Positions 46,970 to 57,844 of a stretch of 64,000 nucleotides of DNA are shown one piece after another. The stretch's first letter is position 1. Every line of letters starts with the position of its first letter. The translations under genes were made by a program, and so were the position numbers. A model generated the notes under the pieces. That model searched no databases, had not been told where the DNA came from, and worked only from the letters and a program-made list of their open reading frames with translations. Source of the DNA: Trema orientale (taxonomy: Eukaryota; Streptophyta; Magnoliopsida; Rosales; Cannabaceae); contig JXTC01000035.1 of NCBI GenBank assembly GCA_002914845.1, positions 1,055,315-1,119,314 on the forward strand, read 5' to 3'.

Positions 46970-47858
46970 GGTTTGGTTTACAAAGAATCTTAGTCTCATG
47001 ATGTTCCCACTAAAAAAAAAAAAAAGAATTGGGACCTCGAACTTTTGGACATGTCTAGGCCCACACATGGATATCTGCTGGAGTAGCACGATTATTGGGA
47101 TGTGTACAGAAATGCCCGATATTTGGGCTTCTTTCTTTGGTAGCAGTTCTGAAAAAAGTATCAGTTGTATAGAAATTTTCTATAGAAAAAACTGCTAAAA
47201 TAGCATCCTTCAAAACTGCTACATAGCCCAATTACCTGCCCTTATTTAAATATTGCAACCATATATCAGTTGGAAAGTTTAGTTCGGGATCTTAGCAAAA
47301 TGGTCGAATTTTAGAGCTTTTTAAAATAGACGTCCATTTTCTATATATTTTAACAAAATGACCAGTATATCAGTAGATATACCAAATGTAAAAATTAATA
47401 TACTCGGTTATCTAGCTATATATATAGAGGGGAATTTTAGAGGCAAAAATTCTCCTACTTGTAGGAGCACTTTTGTGGCTATTAGATTAAATCATATGGT
47501 GCTAAAATGACATGGATTATTTTAGTTATTGTAATATAGATTACAATGAAAATATATTTATCTATTTTTATAATCTTTAACACCTTCTTCACTTTAGCTC
47601 CTTTTTCATCAACGCTGTCCCTTCGTTTTTTTCTAACCCATGAACAGTTCGCTAATGTTTTTTGTACTCCTCAAAGAAGTTTACGAGAAAAATATGAAGA
47701 AAACTCATCTAATTCTTCCCCAAAATGATATCTAAACTCACAAATAACATTTAAAGAACGAAATCTATTGTTCGGCACACCATCCACTTGCTCTCATTTT
47801 CACGTGTGATTCTTCTTCAGGTTCAAAAATTGGAACTTTTTTCACTCTTCCAACAATT

Positions 47859-47988
47859 ATTTCAGACTCTTATGGAAATTTTTATTCTCTTAAATCTTCA
47901 TTTTAATCACTAATTTTATTAAAGATATTTCAGACTCTTATGGAAATTTTTATTCTCTTAAATCTTCATTTTAATCACTAATTTTATT
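47859..47988. repeat. Tandem duplication, 68-bp period
   Basis: ATTTCAGACTCTTATGGAAA…CACTAATTTTATT occurs at 47859-47920 and 47927-47988, identical or nearly so, joined by AAAGAT. Confidence 0.93.
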
Positions 47989-48113
47989 CTCTTTAATTGT
48001 TCTAAAACTAAGGTCTACATTTAATTTCGCCCATCTTCAACCGTCTGTGATGTCTAACATTAAAATCAAATTATGCATTCAATTATTTTTCTTGTAATTT
48101 CTATTTTCGGTAA

Positions 48114-48828
48114 AGTATTGTTGGAGCGGGTTTCGCCAACTGTCTACGTATCTTCGCTACCTCAGATTGTTCCCGATATCTAGGTGAGTCGGAGGAGCCG
48201 AGGGGGTACCTGCAAAGACTCTCCGATGCTTAAGTCAGATATCAGTTCGAAGAGTGAGATAGCAGGAAGTGGAATAAAGCTTACCTTCGTTTATGATGGT
48301 GCGAGCGATATTTATATCTATGGGATCGGGATCCAATTACGAGGTTCCCTTTCCTGCATCGCAGCTCGCACCCGAAATTACGGGCTAAGGTCGCCGTAAT
48401 TTCCCTTGATTGGTACGGCTTGTTCCCTGTCGCCGGCTCTGACATGAGTCCTGACGCGGAGTGGCGCCTATAGGTCCACCGTCCTCCCAGGGGGATTCAT
48501 TTAATACGCACACCTACCCAGGATCGCATTAAATGCCTTATCCGGGTCTGGAGCTATGCGTTGCCCCTGAGGGTCTTCTAGCGGAAGACCCTTGAGGCTC
48601 CTAACCCCCAGCTGTCGGGACAAGGGTCTGGTTGGGCCAGGCCCACCCCGGATCTGGACGGGCCCTGTCTCAACCCGCTTCGACAGTGGGCCTAAACATC
48701 GTCACGTGAAACGCTCGTGGTATTCAAATGGTTTCCCTGCTCACGTGTCGTCTGGTTGCTCCCCGTTTCGTTCCTGGCCACTGGGACATCCACGTGGTGC
48801 ACATTCTAAAAGCGGGCCCCACAAGTAT
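48114..48828. mobile_element. Solo LTR with perfect 5-bp target duplication
   Basis: The LTR is 48119-48823 (705 bp), TGTTGGAGCGGG…GGGCCCCACA, flanked by AGTAT at 48114-48118 and 48824-48828. It is GC-rich against AT-rich surroundings and carries the GTACCTGCAAAGACTCTCCG and TGCTTAAGTCAG strings that I associate with plant LTR retrotransposon ends. No primer-binding site or internal domain adjoins it. It is unrelated to the LTR at 22058 and 62129. The open frame 48592-48894 is not a gene. Confidence 0.88.
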
Positions 48829-49192
48829 TATCAAATTTTGGGTCTACCAATAATTATGGCTATGGCTTTTGAGGAGAAAAAACAATCACAATAATTATGG
48901 GATATAATTGGAAAAACTGAGGGTTTTTCCCCTTAAAAAGCAAAAAATTAACGATTGACGGAAAAAGTGAGATATAATATCCCTGTTTTTTTTTTTTCCG
49001 TTATTTGTTAGATTTTTTTTTTCAAAAATAGACTTTTTTCTTTTTTTTTTTTCAAACTATCAAGTGGAGCAAGGTCTATATAAGTTAATGTGCTCCTCAT
49101 CTCATATCCAATAAGAATAAACAAAAATTACACCTACAAATAGGAGGGTTTTTGCCCCTCCTACACTAGAATTCCCCTATAGATATATAAAT

Positions 49193-49434
49193 GCACCAAT
49201 CTAGCAGGTATTTTTTTTGCCTATCCATAAGTATTGTGTTATCCAATTAAAAATTATCACGTACGTTTTTTCATAGTAAAAGATAGAAAAAAAAATATTA
49301 AATAATAAGTATTTATTTTTAATTTTTTTTTTTAATTACTCAAATTATGATAACCATTAGAAAATGATCAAATGACTAAAAGAAAAAAATATCTATGAAT
49401 AGCTAAAAAAAAATAGTTATGGAAGTGGGAACCC
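49193..49434. mobile_element. MITE, diverged sister of 45073-45317
   Basis: Ends GCACCAATCTAGCAGGTATT (left) and GGGTTCCCACTTCCATAACT (read inward from the right) resemble the 45073 element's ends. The adjoining inner motifs CCTATCCATAAG and TTTTTTTTTAGCTATTCATAG also match. About 242 bp, non-coding. Confidence 0.65.
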
Positions 49435-51345
49435 ATATATAAACGGGACATATACTAAAATGTAGTGTAAAAAAGGGGATGTCCACTGTAATTTATCGGT
49501 TCAGCACTTTAGTTTCTCAGATATATGGGCTTGAGCTAACTACGAGCTTAGAGAAAGGGGGCTTCTTTCATGGACAGCAGTTCCATAAAAATATTTTAGT
49601 TTTGTAGCAGTTTTTTTCAGGGGAAAAAAAAAAAAAAAACTGCCAATATACTCGGCGTAATTACCTTTAGAAAAGGGATAATACAATTCTTAGTTGCCCC
49701 ATTGTCTTTCTTGCATTACCAAAAAAAAAAAAAAATGTCTTTCTTGTTTCATGGGCCGAGCTCGGGACTCATAAACGTTGAATGACATTGGATATTCTCT
49801 CTGAAGAAAGTATATCAAGTCAGTAGGAACTCTGGCTGGGGCAAAACTAGTTACTCTGTCGAACTTTTTTTTTTCCCCCTTTTTTTCTTAAATGTGTAAT
49901 TCTTTGCCAACTTCTTTATTATCGATTTATCTTTATTATCAATTTATCATTGATGTTATTATTTTTTGGAATAAAAAACTTACGTGTACAATTTATTAAT
50001 TTTTTTGATTATTGTAATTTTTGATCTAATATTAATGGGGAAGCAATATTATGGGCATAAGTGATAAGTGGTGTCCAACAATATCATAGTTTATTATTAA
50101 TTTATACACTGAGTTTCACAAATTCTATATAAAATATAATTATAATTATCTAATAATATAAATTGTAATATCACGTGGTCTAGGCTCCATAGTATTATTC
50201 TTGACGAGGCTGTATGTCTTGATGAGGTTGTATGTCCAACTTGTACTGTACATGCAGAGTTACGGATGATCAATCACGGACGTACAGCTTTTTAATGCAA
50301 ATGTTCGTCGTGACGTTGAAGCTAGCTATATATCCAGGCTTGGTGATGCGTCCGAGAGGCTTAAGACAAGCAGATATATATATATATATATATGAATGAC
50401 AGAGACAGAAAGAGAGATGTGGCTTGAGAGAAACAGTGTCGCCTCGTGAACTGTCTAGCTAAGAGCCAGATATTGGATATATAGCGAATTCCTATAATTA
50501 TAGCGAATTCCCACTACTTCCAACGGCGTCACACCATATCTTATTCTTGACTAGTTTGTTTGTCATGGATCTAGAATATAACAACAAAGACGTAATTAAA
50601 TGTTCACATGCTTCTTCTTCTTCCAATCAAAAATTGAAAAAAAAAAAACAAAACAAAAATCAAAAAAGAAAGAAAGAAAAGAATAAATGAGAGATCGTGA
50701 TAAGAACAAGGCTTTAGAGGACAAAATAATTTTTCACCCCGGCCCACACCTTGGAGGAGAAAAAGGGGACACTAATTTGAGGTCATGATCAGTTTTTATT
50801 TCTCGATTATTAAAGAGAAAATTGCAAGGATATACAAGAAATGAAAACTTGGTGTAGATTAATCCTCAATGATTACAAAAGTAGCCACTACATATTACTT
50901 GAATTTTTGATAAAATAGCTTTCATTTCTCCCTAATTAGTCCAAATAAAAAGGTATACATATACATCTAAGCAATTTTCTTCCCATCATCTATTAAAAAA
51001 AAATTTGGTTTAATTTAGTTGGTTAATTAGCTTATACTTTGCTCTATTTTTTCCTAGTTTGTATGTTACACTAATACAATCACCAAAAAAAAAAAAATCT
51101 AATTCAAGATATTTTGTTTTTCACTAATAAAACCAAAACAAAAATTAAAAATATATTAAAAAAATATTTAAGACAATTAATCGTTCGAGAAAATAACCCC
51201 AAAATTTTAACTCTCACATTATTCTTCTTATTTTCTTAACTAACTAATAATAATGTAGGTAATAATCTTCATCAAAAAACACCTCTATATCTCTCTCCCT
51301 TCAGAGAGAGCTGATCTCTCTTCCTCTCCTCCCATTCACTCCTCA
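49435..51345. other. Intergenic, upstream of the ABCG gene
   Basis: A GGCTTCTTTC…GCAGCAGTT…GTAGCAGTTTTT patch at 49560-49640 resembles 47127-47225 (GGGCTTCTTTC…AGCAGTT…AAAACTGCT), so both may be relics of one repeat. An (AT)n run lies at 50371-50393. CT-rich DNA at 51285-51335 precedes the ABCG ATG and is probably its leader. Confidence 0.45.
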
Positions 51346-53198
51346 ATGGAATCCCAATCCCTACCCCCACTACTACCACAACCACTACCACTACCACCAC
51401 CACCACCACCGTCATCGCCACCACCATCGCCACCGGTCAAAACCTACGAACTAACATCCTCATCGATCTCCTACTCAAAGTCAACCACCACCACAACCTC
51501 ATTACTATTCCCACCGTTTGATCTCATCTTCCGATCATGCACCAAAACCCCACCAACCCACATCCTCCGAGACATCTCCTTCACCGCCTACCCTTCCGAA
51601 NNNNNNNNNNNNNATCCACTCTTCTAGACATCTTGGCGGCCCGTACGTCCCCAACTAAGGGCATCCTTCTCCTCAACTCCTCTCCTCTCAAACCTTCATC
51701 TTTCCGCAAGCTCTCATCCTACGTCCCTCAACATGACGCGTGTCTCCCTCTACTAACGGTCTCTGAAACTTTCGCCTTCGCCGCCCGCCTCCTCGTTCCC
51801 AAGACCGACTTCAACGACGTCGTTGCGTCTCTCTTGACCGAGCTCAAGCTGAGCCATTTGGCTGACGTTCTGCTAGGTCATGGTCTCTCTGGTGGCGAAC
51901 GACGGCGCGTTTCGATAGGGTTGAGTCTTCTCCATGACCCTGCTGTTTTGATCCTCGACGAGCCAACTTCTGGCCTTGATAGTACCTCGGCTTTTAACGT
52001 AATGCAGATCATTAGGTCCATCTGCGTTTCACGTTACCGGACTGTCGTTTTGTCTATTCACCAACCGAGCTTTAAGATCCTCTCTGCCATTGATAGAATC
52101 CTCCTGTTATCTAAAGGAAGTGTCGTTCACCATGGGACACTTTCTTCCCTTCAGTCATTCTTGTTCTCGAATGGCTTCACTGTCCCTCCACAGCTCAATG
52201 CCTTAGAATATGCCATGGAGATACTCAGTCAGCTTCATGAGTTAAAACCCATTACTACACCATCTCCGAGTAACAACTCTAAAACACCTTCACCTTCTCC
52301 TTCTGATAGTAATAGTAACATTAGTACTTTTTCTATGGTGAGGTATAAGAGCTCAAGAGTCCATGAAGTGTTGACTTTGTACAACAGGTTTTGGAGGATC
52401 ATTTATAGAACAAGACAGCTCTTATTAACCAACACTTTGGAGGCTCTCATCGTTGGTCTTGTTCTAGGAACCATTTACATAAACATAGGATTCGACAAAG
52501 AAGGCATCGAAAAAAGGTTCGGTCTTTTTGCTTTCACTCTCACTTTCCTTCTCTCTTCCACAACCGAAACACTTCCCATCTTCATCAATGAAAGGCCAAT
52601 AATTTTAAGGGAAACTTCAAGTGGGGTTTATAGGCTCTCATCTTATCTTATAGCTAATACCCTTGTTTTCTTGCCTTACTTGTTCGCCATAGCGGTCATA
52701 TACTCGGTCTCGGTCTATTTCTTAGTAGGGCTTTGTACTTCTTGGCAAGCATTTGCTTACTTTGTGTTAGTCATTTGGGTTATAGTTCTTATGGCAAACT
52801 CTTTTGTCCTCTTCTTAAGCTCATTGGCTCCAAATTACATTGCCGGGACTTCACTCGTTACTATACTTTTAGGAGCTTTTTTTCTCTTCTCTGGCTATTT
52901 CATCTCACAAGATAGTATGCCTAAGTACTGGCTTTTTATGCACTTTTTTTCAATGTACAAATATGCCCTTGATGCCCTTCTCATCAATGAATATGGATGC
53001 CTTATTTCAACGTGTTTGATTTGGTATGAAGAAGAGAATAAAGAATGTATGGTGACCGGAGGCGATGTTTTGGAGAAGAGAGGGCTCCATGAGAGGCAGA
53101 AGTGGACTAATATTTACATCTTGATTGGGTTCTTTGTGCTATATCGCGTGCTTTGTTTGCTGGTTTTGATCAGAAGGGTTTCAAGGTCAAAAAAGTGA
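51346..53198 (+). CDS. ABCG half-transporter (WBC type), ABCG4/ABCG8-like
   Basis: ATP-driven exporter subunit of the ABCG family; half-size members dimerise in the plasma membrane. Single exon. After a proline-rich start (residues about 6-31), YELTSSSISYSK and ILRDISFTAYPSE open the nucleotide-binding domain. A 13-base N gap (51601-51613) then falls exactly where Walker A should be. The sequence resumes at STLLDILAARTSPT with YVPQHD (Q-loop), GLSGGERRRVSIG (signature, 51881-51919), AVLILDEPTSGLDS (Walker B and D-loop) and SIHQPSF (H-loop). The C-terminal half has six hydrophobic segments (about 52420-53190), as in ABC2-type domains. The reading frames before and after the gap differ, because the N count (13) is shorter than the roughly 35 bases the family needs there. 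With that allowance the protein is about 624 residues. SILDILAARTSPT-like wording matches ABCG4/ABCG8; substrate unknown. Confidence 0.92.
51601..51613. other. Assembly gap inside ABCG Walker A
   Basis: 13 N replace the P-loop codons. The gap length is not compatible with the frame, so the gap size is nominal and the apparent frameshift is an assembly artefact. Confidence 0.95.
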
Positions 53199-54930
53199 GA
53201 TTTTCCCAAGTTGATCAAGTAACAAGAAATTACAAGCTTTTTTTTTTTTTTCGACTTTGTAATTTCCATTCCATTGGTTTTAAGTACCTACTAAACCAAC
53301 TTGTGATATAATTTTATTATGTGGCCAGAATGAAAGGAAAAAAGATGGCTGCTCCTTTCATCTTTTTGTTTTTGTTTTTTTGGGGAATAATTCATCAATA
53401 ATGTTTCAATTATATGAACTTTCTCTGTATATTTAACAACACGGAGGCTTTTTTTGCTCTTTTANGGCATAAATACACTGATTGCACGTAATTTGGAAAC
53501 TAAATTGGACAAAAAATGTATATTAAGAATTTAACGTTGCAAAAAGCTGATCCAATGTATGAGACGATGGAGCGGTATATGTAGTGTATGTAATATTTTC
53601 CATTCTGAATACTATTTGGTTGAGTATGGAACTAAATATTTTATATAAATGAAGTCTGATCTTTGTGATCACTAAATTAATTCGAGAGAAAGGAGCGGTG
53701 CTACGTCATTATATACCGTCGATCCCCTTTTTCTTTCAAGTGGTTCCGAGTTCAATTCACTTGGTTCAATTTGTTCTCTATTTGTATATCCGTCATATAT
53801 TCGATTAGTAACCACCTATGCAATATACAAATATATATATCGAAATACTATTGATAATTAGGTAATAATATTGTTGTTTTTGATGGATTCACAATCTCAC
53901 ACTAACAATCTTTTAGAAATACGAGATGAGATGCACATGATATACTCTTTGTGGAGCTAGCCTGCATTACTTGGAATGAACATTTTTGGTACCAAGTAAT
54001 TTGTAAAATTTGTTGACCATGTATATAAGGGCATGTTACCGAAACAGTTTCAGCAATTGCTCATTATTTTATTTTTATTATCTCTATTTGTGTCTTTAAT
54101 AGTCACGGGGGTTTGATTTGATCAGTGATTAATGAGCAGAGAGCGATGAGGGGAAGAATCCAAAAGGGAGTGGACCTAACTGAAAAGATATTTGTCGGGT
54201 TGGGAACTAAGTTAAAAGGCCAATGATTTTGTTTGTTTCCGATTCTCTTTGTATCAGTATTCAGTGTCTTGTTCACGGGCTCCTCTTTTGGTTTGGCTGC
54301 CCGTGACCTTATTATTAATTGTTTATAATTAGTTAAAGCTTCTCTACAAAGCTGGCAATGAGTACCTATAGCCTAGCTATTTATAGCTTCCGTGACGAAC
54401 ACAGCTGCATTGGATTTGGGCTAACGTAGTCGTAACATAATTATTACGGGGCCTGGCTAGACTCATGCTTGGTTCAAGGCCATAAGGTCTCGGCCCGGAA
54501 TGCCTTGTTTTCTGGGCCTTCAACCCCGACTCATTGACTTACATATCTAGGAGTGTTTAAAATCCGCACAAACCAATTCAATTTAATTCAATTCGATCCA
54601 CAAAGTGCAGATATTCGCACTTATACATATTGACTTAGATTGAATTGAATTTTTAAAATCCTCATTTTTACAGATGGGATATACTTTTCATGTTAAAAAG
54701 TAACCAATCTAACTCAATTTGCACTTAAATACATAATATATAATTTATACATTTTTTTATAATTCAAATATGTTGTAAAATTTTTTATTGGTTGTAGTTT
54801 AAATTATAAATTTTATTATATAATTTACCACATACGATTAATACTTTTTGCAACACAATGGCCCAAATTTGTGCTAAAGGAAATTTGATTTTATATGATA
54901 AATTAAAAAAAAAAAATAAAAAAATCTACG
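53199..54930. other. Intergenic, downstream of the ABCG gene
   Basis: The 3' UTR probably covers the first 150-250 bases. A single N lies at 53465. No gene-like frame. 54550-54720 has AATTCAATTTAATTCAATTC-type repetition and may be a decayed hAT-like insertion. Confidence 0.4.
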
Positions 54931-54934
54931 ATTT

Positions 54935-55185
54935 ATTTGAAAAATATCACTTTTAAAAATATTTATAAAAATACCATATTTTAATTAATTGACGAGATAA
55001 TTGAGGTAACTAGTCTGGTAACCAGTTACTTTAAGTAACTCTATTGGTTACCCAAATAATTTAATTAGTTACCTCAAGGAACATTGAAAAATATCAATCT
55101 ACAATCTTGAAGAAAAAGTGGTATTTTTATAAAATTTTTTTAGGGTTATTTTTCAAAAAATCTAGAAAGTGGTACTTTATTAAAT
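54935..55185. repeat. Hairpin repeat, sister of 17105-17350
   Basis: Arms ATTTGAAAAATATCACTTTT (left) and its counterpart TTATTTTTCAAAAAAT…AGTGGTAC (right) enclose GGTAACTAGTCTGGTAACCAGTTAC-like short palindromic motifs, as in the 17.1-kb copy. Confidence 0.5.
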
Positions 55186-56443
55186 GAATTCATCCAGCCG
55201 ATTCAGGATTTTTCAATTTTTTGGACTTGGGCCTGGATTTTTGTAAAAATCCAAAAAAAAAAAAAAAAAAACAATTCAGAACAAAAAAAACCAATATAAA
55301 ACCCAAGTTGTAAGAGCTTTTTTTTTTTTTTTGGTAATACCAAGTTGTAAGAGCTTATTATAAGGTTTTGTGGATATTCTAGAAATGGCCTCCAATTGTT
55401 GTTTTGGTTTTGCTTTTCTTTTGTTTTTAATAAATCCCAATAAGCTAGCTTCCAAGACACAAGAAAAACTACACTTTGACTGGGTTTGGAGTCAAACCAC
55501 GTCAAACACTCGGATTCTAGCGTTCATTGACTTTTGGTAACAGTGAACGGTCCAATGCAATATATTGGAGGGTGGGAAAATCAGGCACGCATATTCCACC
55601 CGATATGGTTGGAGGTGATGCATGGCTGAGACACAGCGGCGTTGTAAGACAGACCGTGGTGATGAGACTGCATGTGGATGGAGAGACTCAAGGTTGGTAA
55701 AGTAGTAATTAATTATACGAGCTTTCATAACTCAACAACTGAGATAATTAAGCTGGTACTGGATATAGAACTACTAACTCATTAATTTTACTCTAAATAT
55801 TAATGGTTGATTTTGTGTGCCAGCCGAGTCCCCTATATATGAGGATCAATATGTACCTCTGTCCGAGCGATAGGCTCCCTCTCATGTTTTGCACATATAC
55901 GACCGAATCTCCTTCTCATATCTACTTCATATTAGATGAAGCATACTTATGCATGGCTTCATTATTGAAGCCATATGGCCTTCCACTCAGGAGCCCAAGG
56001 TCCCTCGGCCGGTAAATAACCTCGACTACATTTGGATGCACGGCCAAGGCTAGCAATATAATATAGCCGAAGTGAGAGAAGGTCAAAGGATAGTGAGGCG
56101 TGTGAAAAACTTGTGATCAGTGTTAGCTAGTCCGATTATTTACCTAAAAATAAAATTGAACAGATTTCAGAGTATTTGCTTGAGACATGCATGCATTGAT
56201 CGACTTCCATGTACGTATGTACATGGGTTATAATACACTGGCTTATGTAGATAACCAAATAACCATCAATGATGGTCGAATTCATAAATAACATTGCTAC
56301 TTTTCACCACAAATGAGGGGACAAAAAAAAAAAAAAAGAAACTCAGAATTTATTGATGTCCATAGGAATATTTGAAAAATAAAACTGGAGTTTCAAATTT
56401 TAAAAAACTTGGTAAATAAAGCCGAGATTCGAATCTAAACTAG
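55186..56443. other. Intergenic, downstream of the broken UGT
   Basis: A and T homopolymers at 55253-55271 and 55318-55332, the latter between two copies of CAAGTTGTAAGAGCTT. Open frames at 55203-55505, 55492-55728 and 55803-56015 carry no motif. Confidence 0.45.
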
Positions 56444-57844
56444 TCAGCTTTGCTTCCACAGCTGAGTCAACTCGGTCAACGCAGCAAGCGAGGATCCACC
56501 GGCGTCCATCGCCGCCTTTGCACCGTCTCTCATGAGCTTAACCCTCTCCCTCACTTCCCTCCCTCTCTCTGATTCCATCAGCTCTCTGACTCGCTTCTCC
56601 AACTCGGCCGAACTCACAAACCCGTCTTCCGACTCGTCGACCGGCAAAGCCAGCTTCATTTCCTCCACCAATAGCACTCTGTTCAACCTCTGCTCCGCGT
56701 ACAGGGGCCACGCCACCATCGGCACCCCGGCGCAGATCGCTTCCAGCACCGAGTTCCACCCGCAGTGAGTCACGAACCCGCCGACCGAGTCATGACTCAG
56801 TACGGCCACCTGCGGGGCCCAGCGCTTCACCACGAGTCCTCTATTTCTCGTCCTCTTAATAAAACCCTCCGGCAGTATTTCGTCTAAGCCCTTCTCCTTC
56901 TCCTTCTCTTCATTCGGTGAGTCTCTCACGACCCACAAGAATCTATGGCCGCTGTTTTCCAAACCATAGCCATTTCGGCCAACTGCTTCTCCGAAAAGAG
57001 CCCCAAACTCCCAAAACTCAATAACACAACGCTTTTACTCGGCTGCGTGCTAAGCCAGCTCAGACAGTACCCATTCTCATCTTCTTTGTCCGAGTTCTCA
57101 GCAGTCGAAATCACCGGTCCGACAGGGAAAACCGGCGGAGTCCGTTTCCCCGGCAAGCAAAGCCCGTCCATTATGGCCCTCAGAGCTCTACTTTCGAGCA
57201 ATTCAAACGTGTTTACCACGACCCCACTTGATTCCGCCATGTGGGTCGACGTTTCCAAGAACTTCTTGGAGATCTCAGAGGTACGGTCCTGAGCCGGTGG
57301 CGGAATATCCGGAGGTAACCCGGGTACGGAGACGGGCTGACCCGGATTGCTTTCGGAGTCCGGGTTGCGATGCAGTGTGGGGAGATACAAGAAGTGAGAA
57401 AGACCGCCTCCGGACGTGGTGAAGTAATAGTAAGTGGGGATGTTGAGATTCGTGGAGACTTGAAACGCAGCGTCGCAGAAGAAGTCAATGACGAAGGCTT
57501 TGACTTTCGAGGTCTCAGAAAGTGTTTGAAGGAATCTATGGACGCTGGGGATGTGGAGACGTGGGAGCTCAAACTCGAGCTGAACAGGGGACAGAGTAGC
57601 ATAGTTGGGAGGGAGAGATTTGAGGGAGATGGTGAAAGTTGATGGAGGGGACGGTGGCGATGTATTTGGCCGTGGTGGTGGCGATTTGTTGGGAGGTTTC
57701 GACGGTTTGATTTGACGGCGGGGTGTGGATGATGAGGGTCATGGAGAAGGTGGGGTGGTGAGTGAGTATGAGCTTGGCTAGCTCTACCATGGAGATTAGG
57801 TGGCCCATGCCTGGAGATGGATACAAAACTATGGCGTCCTTCAT
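56444..57844 (-). pseudogene. UGT88-like UDP-glycosyltransferase with two frameshifts
   Basis: Family 1 plant glycosyltransferase (sugar transfer from UDP-sugar to phenolics or other small molecules), intact end to end except for two frame breaks. It starts MKDAIVLYPSPGMGHLISMV (57844, catalytic-type His in GHL) and runs to FHHLPQIS. Near 57605-57613 the frame changes (a run CCCTCCC that is one base too long or two too short), and the reading continues as ELPRLHIPSVHRFL…FVIDFFCDAAF…YLPTLHRN. A second break near 56962-56966 (one base missing in ATGG-TTTG) leads into [11 protein letters not shown] and a complete sugar-donor (PSPG) box from [11 protein letters not shown] to YAEQ. The stop is in the expected place, and the total length without the breaks equals the family norm (about 467 codons). 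So it is a recent pseudogene, or a gene with sequencing errors. It is a paralogue of the gene at 59718, same strand. Confidence 0.88.

Larger units (their letters stand above)
47429..49177. mobile_element. Inverted-repeat element split by a solo LTR
   Basis: The left end GGGGAATTTTAGAGGCAAAA is mirrored by the right end, read inward GGGGAATTCTAG…GGCAAAAACCCTCCTA. TCCTACTTGTAGGAG and CTCCTATTTGTAGG extend the match for about 50 bases. Without the LTR and one target copy it is about 1.04 kb and non-coding. The flanks are AT-rich and no secure target duplication is seen. Confidence 0.7.

Noticed and set aside
53690-53790. tRNA-like string GGTTCCGAGTTCAATTC
   Set aside because: No cloverleaf could be drawn with a matching acceptor stem and box A.
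57213-57602. 129-residue open frame in the broken UGT
   Set aside because: It is in the wrong frame. The correct frame in this stretch gives clear UGT sequence.
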